From Ruegeria_C sp041537905 (GTDB lineage Bacteria > Pseudomonadota > Alphaproteobacteria > Rhodobacterales > Rhodobacteraceae): a DNA stretch of 64,000 nucleotides. This document shows, piece by piece, positions 18,049 to 25,341 of the stretch (position 1 is the stretch's first letter; the number at the start of each line of letters is the position of its first letter). The DNA is taken from the NCBI RefSeq assembly GCF_041537905.1, contig NZ_JBGRUO010000010.1:90172-154171 (forward strand). Direction: 5' to 3'. The position numbers were made by a program, and so were the translations under genes. The notes below the pieces were generated by a model. That model was not told the DNA's origin and did not search any database. It saw only the letters and a program-made list of their open reading frames with translations.

Positions 18049-19442
18049 CACACGCTCTCCAGCTTGGCGACGTCGAAATCGGGGCCCGGCACCAGTTCCA
18101 CGCCCGCCTTGCTCATGCGCACCTCAAGACCTGCGGCCAGATAGGCGGTTTTCAGGCGATCCACCTCGGCGAAATCCTTGCTTTGCATCGCAACACTGCG
18201 TGCATCCGACAAACGAGCCTCATGCGCTGACAGGTCCAAATCATCAGCCTCGGCCCATGCGCCAAGCGCATCACTCAGCAACCCCAGCAACCGTGCCGAG
18301 GCCAGCAATTCCGCGGCCTTTCCATCTGCCGCCAGACGGTGGAGTTCTGCGAGGGCACCCGCCGTGTTCAGGTCATCACCAAGCGCGGCGATGATGGCGG
18401 GTGCCGCGCTGGCGGCGGGCTCGATGCCCGCTGTCAGCGCCCGCCACTTCCGAAGGGTTCCTTCCGCCTCTCGCGCCTTCTTCTCGGTCCAGTCCATCGG
18501 TTTGCGATAATGCGTCTGCAGGAACACAAACCGGATCACCTCACCCGGCACGCCCTTGTCCAGCAGATCGCGCACGGTAAAGAAATTGCCCAAGCTTTTG
18601 GACATCTTCTTGCCCTCGACTTGCAGCATCTCGTTGTGCAACCAATATCGCGCAAACTGCCCCTCCGGATGGGCGCAGCGGCTTTGGGCGATCTCGTTTT
18701 CATGATGCGGGAACATCAGGTCGTTGCCGCCGCCATGAATATCGAAACTGTCGCCCAGCAATTCATGCGCCATGGCCGAGCATTCGATATGCCAGCCCGG
18801 CCGCCCCCGACCCCAGGGGCTGTCCCACCCCGGCAGATCGTCGGTGGAGGGTTTCCACAGCACGAAATCCATCGGGTCTTCCTTGAACGGCGCGACCTCG
18901 ACCCGTGCGCCCGCGATCATGTCATCCAACGAGCGGCCCGAGAGCTTGCCGTAATCCTCGTATTTGCGCACGCGGAACAGGACATGGCCTTCTTTCTCAT
19001 AGGCGTAGCCATCCGCGATCAGCCCGTCGATCATCGCGATCATCTGGGCGATGAACCCGGTGGCACGCGGCATCTTGTTGGGCCGCAGCGCGCCGACCTC
19101 ATCCATATCCTTCAGATACCAGCCGATGGTTTCATCCGAGCGCGCCTGAACCAGTTCCTCCAACGTGCCTTCAGCCCCGGCCTGTTTGCGCGACAATGCG
19201 GTTGCGTTGATTTTGTCATCCACATCGGTGAAGTTGCGCACATAGGTCACGTGATCGGCGCCATAAACCTGCCGCAGCAACCGATAAAGCACATCGAACA
19301 CCACCACGGGCCGGGCATTGCCCAGATGCGCCCGGTCATAGACGGTGGGCCCGCAGACATACATCCGCACGTTGTCGGCATCGATGGGCTCGAAATCCTC
19401 TTTCCGTCGGGTTTTGGTGTTGTGCAGTCTGATACGTGTCAT
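18048..19442 (-). CDS. cysS: Cysteinyl-tRNA synthetase
   Basis: Charges tRNA-Cys. The 464-residue class I synthetase has MYVCGPTVYDRAHLGNAR with the zinc Cys and HIGH equivalent, zinc ligands in WHIECSAMAHELLG and GGNDLMFPHHENEIAQS, and KMSKSLGNF. A GAGGAAGAG ribosome site lies 3-12 bases before the ATG at 19442. Upstream is a Cys-codon-rich leader peptide, suggesting control by Cys-tRNA supply. Confidence 0.97.
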   Translation of the reverse strand: MTRIRLHNTKTRRKEDFEPIDADNVRMYVCGPTVYDRAHLGNARPVVVFDVLYRLLRQVYGADHVTYVRNFTDVDDKINATALSRKQAGAEGTLEELVQARSDETIGWYLKDMDEVGALRPNKMPRATGFIAQMIAMIDGLIADGYAYEKEGHVLFRVRKYEDYGKLSGRSLDDMIAGARVEVAPFKEDPMDFVLWKPSTDDLPGWDSPWGRGRPGWHIECSAMAHELLGDSFDIHGGGNDLMFPHHENEIAQSRCAHPEGQFARYWLHNEMLQVEGKKMSKSLGNFFTVRDLLDKGVPGEVIRFVFLQTHYRKPMDWTEKKAREAEGTLRKWRALTAGIEPAASAAPAIIAALGDDLNTAGALAELHRLAADGKAAELLASARLLGLLSDALGAWAEADDLDLSAHEARLSDARSVAMQSKDFAEVDRLKTAYLAAGLEVRMSKAGVELVPGPDFDVAKLESV

Positions 19443-19444
19443 CG

Positions 19445-19531
19445 TCTCTTCCTCGGGCACGGCAAAGCAAGCGCGGTGGCGCGGGCTTAGCAACTTGTCT
19501 CAGGGAAGAAAACGAAAGAAACCGGCCCGCG
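19445..19531 (-). promoter_or_regulatory. Candidate attenuator / RBS-masking region of cysS
   Basis: Between the leader-peptide stop and cysS, CGCGGGC (19525-19531) pairs perfectly with GCCCGCG (19480-19486). The looped-out part contains TCTTCC (19504-19509), which is complementary to GGAAGA in the cysS ribosome site (19448-19453). The two pairings could be linked to ribosome position on the leader. No T-run follows the stems, so translational rather than transcriptional control is more likely. Inference only. Confidence 0.45.
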
Positions 19532-19538
19532 TGATTGC

Positions 19539-19580
19539 TCAGCAGGGAATGCAGCAGATAATGGTGCAAATCGGTGTCAT
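19539..19580 (-). CDS. Cys-rich leader peptide of cysS
   Basis: A 13-residue reading frame, MTPICTIICCIPC, with four TGC codons, located 97 bases upstream of cysS on the same strand. Four Cys in 13 residues is far from chance for a rare amino acid and the position before a cysteinyl-tRNA synthetase gives it meaning. No Shine-Dalgarno precedes it at normal spacing; instead a good sigma-70 promoter places the transcription start on its A, implying leaderless translation. Confidence 0.65.
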   Translation of the reverse strand: MTPICTIICCIPC

Positions 19581-19586
19581 GGGTCT

Positions 19587-19615
19587 TGCATAGCGCCCCT
19601 TTGCCGAGATTTCAA
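19587..19615 (-). promoter_or_regulatory. Predicted sigma-70 promoter of the cysS leader
   Basis: TTGAAA (19610-19615) and TATGCA (19587-19592) are separated by exactly 17 bases. Six bases downstream of the -10 comes the ATG of the leader peptide, the expected +1 position. The opposite strand carries the divergent coiled-coil gene starting 74 bases away. Confidence 0.6.
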
Positions 19616-19688
19616 GCGTGCTGCCTAGGGGGCTGCGGTGCTGTTTGTTTTGTGCTATCCTGCAACCACAGGGAGCTATGTACCAAAT

Positions 19689-20201
19689 ATGAACACCTCA
19701 AAAGCGATGTGGCCCACGGGACCGCAAAGGATTGACGACACTGCAGATAATGCCGCTTCGCAATCGCCTGACTCGGTGGTTGTTACACGTGATTCCGACT
19801 ATTCGGCGCTGGTCTCAGACCTGCGCGGCAAACAGCAAAAATTCGAATCCAGCATCCACAAACATCTGCGCGAACTGGATCAGTGCCTGACCCGCCTCGA
19901 ATCCGAGCAGGAGCATCTGACCCATTGCCGAACCCAGATTGCCGGCCACGAAAAGATTCTGTCCAGCCATCGTAAGAGCCTCAAAAGGGCACGATCTGAC
20001 GGTGATAAGAAAAGACGCAAATCCATTGAAAAGACGATGAAAAGGGAAACCCTGGCCTATGAGGACAGCATGCGTCAGGCGGCCAAGCATTCCGCACGTA
20101 TTCAGCGCGAGCTGAAGGCGGCCAAAACCTCGTTCGAAGCGGCCGGATCGGTGGGCAATCTGATCGCGGATGGAGACCTGAAGCTGCGCACCAACCTCTA
20201 G
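19689..20201 (+). CDS. Hypothetical coiled-coil protein
   Basis: I do not recognise a family. The 170-residue product is hydrophilic, with a disordered N-terminus and heptad-like helices from about residue 45 to 150 (for example SDLRGKQQKFESSIHKHLRE). Middle part is very basic (SLKRARSDGDKKRRKSIEKT). No signal or membrane segment. ATG at 19689 is chosen over a hydrophobic upstream extension; GGGAG is 13 bases before it. It is divergent from the cysS leader and two bases ahead of the YjbR gene. Confidence 0.75.
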   Translation: MNTSKAMWPTGPQRIDDTADNAASQSPDSVVVTRDSDYSALVSDLRGKQQKFESSIHKHLRELDQCLTRLESEQEHLTHCRTQIAGHEKILSSHRKSLKRARSDGDKKRRKSIEKTMKRETLAYEDSMRQAAKHSARIQRELKAAKTSFEAAGSVGNLIADGDLKLRTNL

Positions 20202-20204
20202 CCC

Positions 20205-20549
20205 ATGTCGCGTGACAAGGTGAACCGCATCTGCGCCGCGCTGCCGGGGGCCGAACTGTCGGACCCTTGGGGTGGCGGTCATGATGCGTGGAAGGTGGGC
20301 GGCAAGATGTTCGCCTGTATCGGCACCGCCAATGACGGTGTGTCGGTGAAGACCCCCGATATCGAAACTGCCCAGATGTTGATCGAGGCAGGCATTGGCG
20401 CGCGCGCGCCCTATTTTCATCGCAGCTGGATCAAACTGGGCTGGGATACGCCCGAAGACGAGGTTCGACACCGGATCGAGGTTTCTTATGATCTGGTTCG
20501 CTCCAGCCTGACCAAGAAACTGCAGGCAACGCTGCCGCCGCGCGGCTGA
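20205..20549 (+). CDS. MmcQ/YjbR-family protein
   Basis: A 114-residue CyaY-like DNA-binding-fold protein: ALPGAELSDPWGGGHDAWKV at the start, KMFACIG, and the closing YDLVRSSLTKKLQATLPP are standard for the family. Members are usually annotated as MmcQ-like DNA-binding but the true role is unknown. It follows the coiled-coil gene by three bases. Confidence 0.88.
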   Translation: MSRDKVNRICAALPGAELSDPWGGGHDAWKVGGKMFACIGTANDGVSVKTPDIETAQMLIEAGIGARAPYFHRSWIKLGWDTPEDEVRHRIEVSYDLVRSSLTKKLQATLPPRG

Positions 20550-20609
20550 GATTGACAAATCAGCACGCCTCTGTCCCTGTCCGCTGGACTGGGACTCAGG
20601 GAGATCGGG

Positions 20610-21797
20610 ATGAAGCTGTCTCATCGCATCACGAATATCACCGGCGGCGGATCGGATGGTTGGGACGTGTTCAACAAGGCGCGGGCGATGGTGCGCGCGG
20701 GCGTGACCGTCACCGAACTGACCCAGGGCGAGCATGATATCCGCACCCATCCGGTGATCCTTGACGCGATGGACGCTGCCGCGCGGGCGGGAAAAACCGG
20801 CTATTCCAGCGTTCCGGGTGAGCTTGATCTGCGCGACACGGTTGCGGCCCGCATTCAGGACCGGACCGGCGTGGCGACCACGCGCGACAATGTGCTTATC
20901 ACGCCGGGCGGTCAGGCGGCTCTGTTCGCCGCCCATAACGCGACCTGCGATCCGGGCGATACCGGCCTGTTCATCGATCCCTATTATGCCACCTATCCCG
21001 GTACGATCCGGGCCGCGGGCGCGGTTGCGAAACCGGTTCAGGCCCATGCCGAGGACGGGTTCCAGCCCCGCGCCGCTGATATCGACGCCGCCGCCGGAGG
21101 GGCCACCTCGTTGCTGATCAACACGCCCAACAACCCCACCGGCGTGGTCTATTCCCGCGAGACGCTGGAGGGGATCGCCGGGGTCTGCCGGGATCGCGAT
21201 CTGTGGCTGATCTCGGACGAGGTCTATGACACGCAGGTCTGGGAGGGCGCACATCTCAGCCCGCGCGCCCTGCCCGGTATGGTCGAACGCACGCTGGTTG
21301 TCGGCTCGATGTCGAAATCCCATGCGATGACCGGCTCGCGCTGCGGCTGGGTCGTGGGACCCGAAGAGGCCATCGCAAATCTGATCAACCTCGCCACCCA
21401 CACCACCTATGGCGTGCCGGGATTCGTACAGGCGGCGGGGAATTTCGCGCTGAATGCGGGCCGCTGGCTGGAAGACGAGGTTGCCGCGCCCTTCCGCCGT
21501 CGCCGCGCGCTGGCACAGGAGGTGCTGCAGGCCCAGAACGTGCTACGTCCGGGTCCGGCACAGGGCGCGATGTATCTGATGCTGGATATCCGGGCCACCG
21601 GCATGAGTGGCGAAGACTTCGCCTATGCCCTGCTGGACGCCCATCACATCGCAGTCATGCCCGGCGAAAGCTTTGGCCGCGCCGCAGCGGGTCATATCCG
21701 TGTGGCAATGACGGTGGAGGATGAGGCGTTTGCGACCGCGCTGAAAACGATTTGCGATTTCGCCGTGGATATCGCAAATCAGCGCGCCGCCGAATAG
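20610..21797 (+). CDS. Class I/II pyridoxal-phosphate aminotransferase
   Basis: A fold-type I aminotransferase of 395 residues: INTPNNPTGVVYSRETLE, DEVYDTQVW (Asp that contacts PLP nitrogen) and SMSKSHAMTGSRCGWV with the Schiff-base Lys. The Asp/Asn-type substrate pattern resembles the aspartate or aromatic aminotransferases. AGGGAGA precedes the ATG. Substrate cannot be fixed; no pathway neighbours. Confidence 0.9.
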   Translation: MKLSHRITNITGGGSDGWDVFNKARAMVRAGVTVTELTQGEHDIRTHPVILDAMDAAARAGKTGYSSVPGELDLRDTVAARIQDRTGVATTRDNVLITPGGQAALFAAHNATCDPGDTGLFIDPYYATYPGTIRAAGAVAKPVQAHAEDGFQPRAADIDAAAGGATSLLINTPNNPTGVVYSRETLEGIAGVCRDRDLWLISDEVYDTQVWEGAHLSPRALPGMVERTLVVGSMSKSHAMTGSRCGWVVGPEEAIANLINLATHTTYGVPGFVQAAGNFALNAGRWLEDEVAAPFRRRRALAQEVLQAQNVLRPGPAQGAMYLMLDIRATGMSGEDFAYALLDAHHIAVMPGESFGRAAAGHIRVAMTVEDEAFATALKTICDFAVDIANQRAAE

Positions 21798-21824
21798 GCC
21801 GCGCGCGCTGTAATCACAAGCGGA

Positions 21825-22343
21825 TCAGAACCGGAAAGTTGTGCGCAGATTGAACGTATCGGTGTCGAAATCACCGGACGCATCGTTCAGGTCACTGAAA
21901 TTATGGCGCAGAATCTCGCCGCCAATCTCCAGCCGGTCGGTCACCGGAACCGCGATCCCGATGCCATAGACCGCGCCAGTGTCGCTTGCACCCGAGGTTT
22001 CGGCACGGGCTGCGCCGACCACCACATAGCCCAATGCGTTGCCGAAATCATATCCGCCACGCAGCTTCAGCCGCCCGATATAGTCAAGCTCCCCCGCGGA
22101 CCCGCCCAGATTGATATTGGTGCGGTTATATTCAAATTCACCGCCCAGGACGAAGCTGCCAAAATCGTAGTCATAGCCGATATGCGGACCAAAGCTGACA
22201 TCATTGCCGCCAGTGCCACCCGGGCCATCCACATCGGTATACCCCAGCGCAAAGCCGCCATACACACCGGTCCAGTCCTCAGCCAGCGCCGGTGTGGCGC
22301 AGGAGAGGGTCAGAGCGATACATATTGGGAGGGCGTGCCTCAA
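21825..22343 (-). CDS. Outer-membrane beta-barrel protein (opacity/Omp25-like)
   Basis: Signal peptide MRHALPICIALTLSCATPALA then an 8-strand-type barrel of about 150 residues with the start DWTGVYGGFALGYTDVDG and repeated aromatic/Gly strands (IGYDYDFGSFVLGGEFEYNR), ending in RTTFRF with the C-terminal Phe. Similar to small porin-like surface proteins of alphaproteobacteria. Function unknown. Confidence 0.87.
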   Translation of the reverse strand: MRHALPICIALTLSCATPALAEDWTGVYGGFALGYTDVDGPGGTGGNDVSFGPHIGYDYDFGSFVLGGEFEYNRTNINLGGSAGELDYIGRLKLRGGYDFGNALGYVVVGAARAETSGASDTGAVYGIGIAVPVTDRLEIGGEILRHNFSDLNDASGDFDTDTFNLRTTFRF

Positions 22344-22461
22344 CTCCGAGCTCCAATCTCAACCATAGACCCGTTGTCGCCCGACATAGGCGAACACGTC
22401 ATGGGTGCGTTCCCTTGAAACATGGTTGACCCGAATTGCGCTTTCAAGGAACCGAATCCGC

Positions 22462-22480
22462 ATGTGAACATATGTGAACA
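22462..22480 (+). repeat. Tandem ATGTGAACA direct repeat in the gap before mttB-like gene
   Basis: ATGTGAACA occurs twice, spaced exactly one helical turn apart (22462-22470 and 22472-22480), in the 398-base region between the barrel gene and the MttB-like gene. Such spacing suits two protomers of a regulator on one DNA face. The rest of this gap shows no convincing gene. Confidence 0.4.
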
Positions 22481-22741
22481 CTATAGCACGTTTCGTGTGC
22501 TGGGCGCAAAAAATCGCTCAAATCCACCGGGTTAATGGTCGCAAACAGAACAGAACATGGGCTGCATTCCTGTCAGGATTACCTGAAACGGGAGGGTCTG
22601 AATGCAAGGCGAGTTGTCCAAGATTGGTCTCGTCAGCCGAACCATCGGCGCCGATCGCGGGCGTGCTGCGCGCGGGCGACCCCAATCTGTCTGACGATTT
22701 CGCACAGCCTGCATCTCAGACAATTTGGACCCTTCAGACCC

Positions 22742-24286
22742 ATGAACGAACAAACCAGACCCTCTTCGCGCAGTGGCGGACGCGCCGCGCGCCGGGCCGC
22801 GCGTGCCAGCGCCCTGCCCGATCACCTCCGCCCCATACGCCCCGGCATGGAAGGCGGAACGCTGAAACCGCTGAGCCGGGACGGTGTTGAAAGCATCCAC
22901 CGTGCAGCACTCGACGCGCTTGAACAGATCGGCCTGGCCGACGCGCCGCCAAGCGGTGTCGAATATCTGACCAAAGCCGGCTGCATCCTCGGCGACGATG
23001 GCCGCCTGCGTTTCCCCCGCACACTGGTCGAGGATACGCTGGCCATTGCCAACCGCGCGGTCACGCTGTGCAGCCGCGATGGCAAGACCGACCTGGACCT
23101 CAGCGGTCCGCGCGTGCATTACGGCACCGCCGGGGCCGCCGTGCATATGGTCGATGTGCATGGTCGCGAGTACCGCGATTCCACGGTGCAGGACCTGCAT
23201 GATGCAGCAAGGATCTGTGACCAGCTCGACAATATCCATTTCGTGCAGCGCCCGATGGTCTGCCGCGATATCGTCGACAACCGCGAGATGGACCTGAACA
23301 CGATCTATGCCTGCTGCTCGGGCACGTTCAAACATATCGGCACCTCGTTCACCGACCCCGATTACGTCGCCCCGGCGCTGGAGATGCTGCACATGATCGC
23401 GGGTGGCGAGGGCAAATGGCGCGAACGCCCGTTTGTCAGCAATACCAACTGCTTCGTCGTCCCGCCGATGAAATTCGCCACCGAAAGCTGTCAGGTGATG
23501 GAGCGTTGCATCGAAGGCGGCATGCCGATCCTGCTGTTGAGCGCGGGCATGGCCGGGGCCACCGCGCCCTCGACCGTGGCAGGCGCGATCGTGCAGGCCG
23601 TGGCCGAGTGTCTGGCCGGGCTGGTCTATGTCAACGCGGTCAAGCCGGGCCATCCGGCGATTTTCGGCACCTGGCCCTTCGGCCTTGACCTGCGCACCGG
23701 GGCAATGTCGATCGGCTCGGGCGAGCAGGCGCTGCTCAGTTCAGGCTGCGCACAGATGCATCAGTTCTACGGTCTGCCCGGCGGGGCCGCCGCAGGTGGA
23801 TCGGATTCGAAATTGCCCGACATGCAGGCAGGGTGGGAGCAGATGTGTTCCAACGTGATGGCCGGGCTGTCGGGGCTGAACATGGTCTATGAGGCGGCAG
23901 GCATGCATGCCTCGCTGCTGGGCTTCTGTCACGAAAGCCTGATCCTCGGGGATGACCTGATCGGTCAGGCGCTGCGCTGCGTGCGCGGGATTGAAGTGAC
24001 CGAGGAAACGCTTGCGCTCGACCAGATTGCCGAGGTTTGCCTGAGCGGGACCGGGCATTACCTGGGCACGGGTCAGACACTGGACCGGATGCAGGCGGAT
24101 TATGTCTATCCCACCCTGGGGGATCGCACCTCGCCCAAGGAATGGGCGGAACTGGGCAAGCCGGACCTGCTGGACAAAGCCACGGAGCGCAAAGAGATGA
24201 TGCTGGCGCAGCCATCGCAAGCCCGTTGGGACCCGGTGCTGGACATGGCGCTGCGGGAGCGGTTCAACATCCACCTGCCCGCTTAA
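22742..24286 (+). CDS. MttB-family (non-pyrrolysine) corrinoid methyltransferase
   Basis: A 514-residue member of the trimethylamine methyltransferase superfamily: LVEDTLAIANRAVTLCSRDG, HYGTAGAAVHMVD, and PGHPAIFGTWPFGLDLRTGA are family phrases. The reading frame has no in-frame amber codon, so it belongs to the non-Pyl branch, members of which demethylate glycine betaine or similar quaternary amines onto a corrinoid protein. The start at 22742 lacks a good ribosome site and follows a long open upstream stretch, so it is uncertain. A corrinoid protein and DUF1638 lie 30 kb away, not adjacent. Confidence 0.88.
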   Translation: MNEQTRPSSRSGGRAARRAARASALPDHLRPIRPGMEGGTLKPLSRDGVESIHRAALDALEQIGLADAPPSGVEYLTKAGCILGDDGRLRFPRTLVEDTLAIANRAVTLCSRDGKTDLDLSGPRVHYGTAGAAVHMVDVHGREYRDSTVQDLHDAARICDQLDNIHFVQRPMVCRDIVDNREMDLNTIYACCSGTFKHIGTSFTDPDYVAPALEMLHMIAGGEGKWRERPFVSNTNCFVVPPMKFATESCQVMERCIEGGMPILLLSAGMAGATAPSTVAGAIVQAVAECLAGLVYVNAVKPGHPAIFGTWPFGLDLRTGAMSIGSGEQALLSSGCAQMHQFYGLPGGAAAGGSDSKLPDMQAGWEQMCSNVMAGLSGLNMVYEAAGMHASLLGFCHESLILGDDLIGQALRCVRGIEVTEETLALDQIAEVCLSGTGHYLGTGQTLDRMQADYVYPTLGDRTSPKEWAELGKPDLLDKATERKEMMLAQPSQARWDPVLDMALRERFNIHLPA

Positions 24287-24323
24287 AAAAGAAAGGCGGC
24301 GGGCGCAAATAGCGACCGCCGCC
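24287..24323 (-). terminator. Terminator between mttB-like and EF-hand genes
   Basis: GGCGGCGG (24295-24302) and CCGCCGCC (24316-24323) form a perfect 8-bp GC stem. On the minus strand it is followed by TTTCTTTTTT, a standard intrinsic terminator for the EF-hand gene; the two genes converge here so it may serve both. Confidence 0.75.
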
Positions 24324-24371
24324 GGACCGGAGTGGTGGGTTGTTACCGGCCCCTGCCCCTTCTCTTGGGGA

Positions 24372-24617
24372 TCAGCCTTCGGTCGCCGGGATCAGGCCCG
24401 CTTCCTGCGCGGCAGACACTTCGGCCTCATCCAGCGCGCCATCGGCGTTCACGTCGATCGCGTTGAATCCGTCAGCGGACATTTCGGGGAAGACGGCCTG
24501 CACCTCATCCAGCGTCCAGACGCCATCGCCATTTGCATCCACTTTTCCTGCGGCCCATGCAAGGGCGGGCAGAGACACGGCAATCGCAAGCAGCGCGGTC
24601 GTTTTGGTCGGTTTCAT
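24372..24617 (-). CDS. Secreted EF-hand calcium-binding protein
   Basis: An 81-residue protein with a signal peptide (MKPTKTTALLAIAVSLPALA, cleavage near AWA) and two EF-hand loops, DANGDGVWTLDE and DVNADGALDEAE, each with the Asp/Asn and final Glu ligands. AGGAGTGATCC precedes the ATG. It is probably a periplasmic calcium buffer or sensor; no partner is adjacent. Confidence 0.88.
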   Translation of the reverse strand: MKPTKTTALLAIAVSLPALAWAAGKVDANGDGVWTLDEVQAVFPEMSADGFNAIDVNADGALDEAEVSAAQEAGLIPATEG

Positions 24618-24865
24618 TGGATCACTCCTAATTATCGTTTTTTAACGCGTTCCTTTTTGGAACACGGACAGAGAAACCGAACTGGGAAACGCCGTCACCC
24701 ACCCGCGTGAGTTGCGACTATTTCAGGCCACTCGCCGCCGGATTCGCATGTGTGACTGCGCGGCAGACCGCACGACCAAGTCAGCGGAGATTTGCTGAGC
24801 GGAACCTGACGAATTGCATCGGGGAATTTGGGCAAGCCTCTGCCGAAACCCGCTAGGATTGCGAC

Positions 24866-24894
24866 AAAAAAGAAGGGGGGCTTGCACCCCCCTT
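24866..24894 (-). terminator. Intrinsic terminator of the candidate ncRNA
   Basis: AAGGGGGG and CCCCCCTT form a perfect 8-bp stem with a 6-base loop; on the minus strand the stem is followed by C then TTTTTT. It lies 250 bases before the EF-hand gene start, so it ends a transcript of its own or read-through from nrdJ. Confidence 0.8.
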
Positions 24895-25102
24895 TCTGAG
24901 TTTCGCCGTTCAGGCTCATCTAGTTTACCGCCCGTGTTTTATTGCCTGCGGCCTGAACGTCGTTAGGGGCGAGCGCACCCGCCCCGGATGAGAGTGGGAG
25001 GACCGAACTTCCGCCCCACCCTAGCTCGTCGGGGTCAGGCGAACATGTCGCCTGCACCCCTACACGCCTTCTCTGGCGCGATTCTCTTAAACGTTGTCAG
25101 GC
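24866..25102 (-). ncRNA. Candidate structured non-coding RNA downstream of nrdJ
   Basis: In the 724-base gap between the EF-hand gene and nrdJ, the minus strand can form a basal stem (GCCTGA and ACGT at 25102-25091 with ACGTTCAGGC at 24960-24951) that encloses four hairpins: CGCC/GGCG, a 12-bp GC stem around 25031-25060, GTGGG/CCCAC and GGGGCG/CGCCCC. An intrinsic terminator with TTTTTT follows. I see no coding frame with a credible protein. I could not match it to tmRNA, RNase P, 6S, SRP or a cobalamin riboswitch. Confidence 0.45.
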
Positions 25103-25302
25103 GACCCGAGCCATGAGTGGCTTGGTTTCACGGCAGGTGTTTTCCACAGAGTTGCGGAGTTTTCTGAGGTTAAGTCTTGGGACAACTCTGTACTTACCCG
25201 CCTGAAATTGATCGCCTGATACGCCCGTGTTTCCTTTCGTCTATCCGACCTCCCCCGGTTGGACCCGGTTCTTCCAAGCCCCCCGCTTGCGGGAGATCCA
25301 TC

Positions 25303-25332
25303 GGGGGCCGGTGCATCGCGACACCGGTCCCC
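25303..25332 (-). terminator. GC hairpin just after nrdJ
   Basis: GGGGGCCGGTG and CACCGGTCCCC pair over 11 positions with one G-T wobble, 10 bases after the nrdJ stop. No T-run follows, so it may be a 3-prime stabiliser or Rho-dependent end. Further repeats follow, including ACAGAGTTG / CAACTCTGT at 25146-25191. Confidence 0.5.
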
Positions 25333-25341
25333 TCAGTTTCC

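Noticed and set aside
16444..18144. 566-codon open frame on the plus strand
   Set aside because: Antisense shadow of cimA.
19815..21401. 528-codon minus-strand frame
   Set aside because: Antisense to the coiled-coil, YjbR and aminotransferase genes.
22742..24286. Pyrrolysine-dependent MttB
   Set aside because: No in-frame amber codon exists in the reading frame.
24695..24919. 74-codon minus-strand frame starting MSLNGETQKGG
   Set aside because: It runs straight through the intrinsic terminator hairpin and codes its T-run as FFF; composition is not convincing.
24866..25341. tmRNA, RNase P RNA, 6S, SRP RNA or cobalamin riboswitch in the nrdJ downstream gap
   Set aside because: None of the defining sequences (tag codons and T-arm, GAGGAAAGTCC, SRP apical loop, B12-box) is present.
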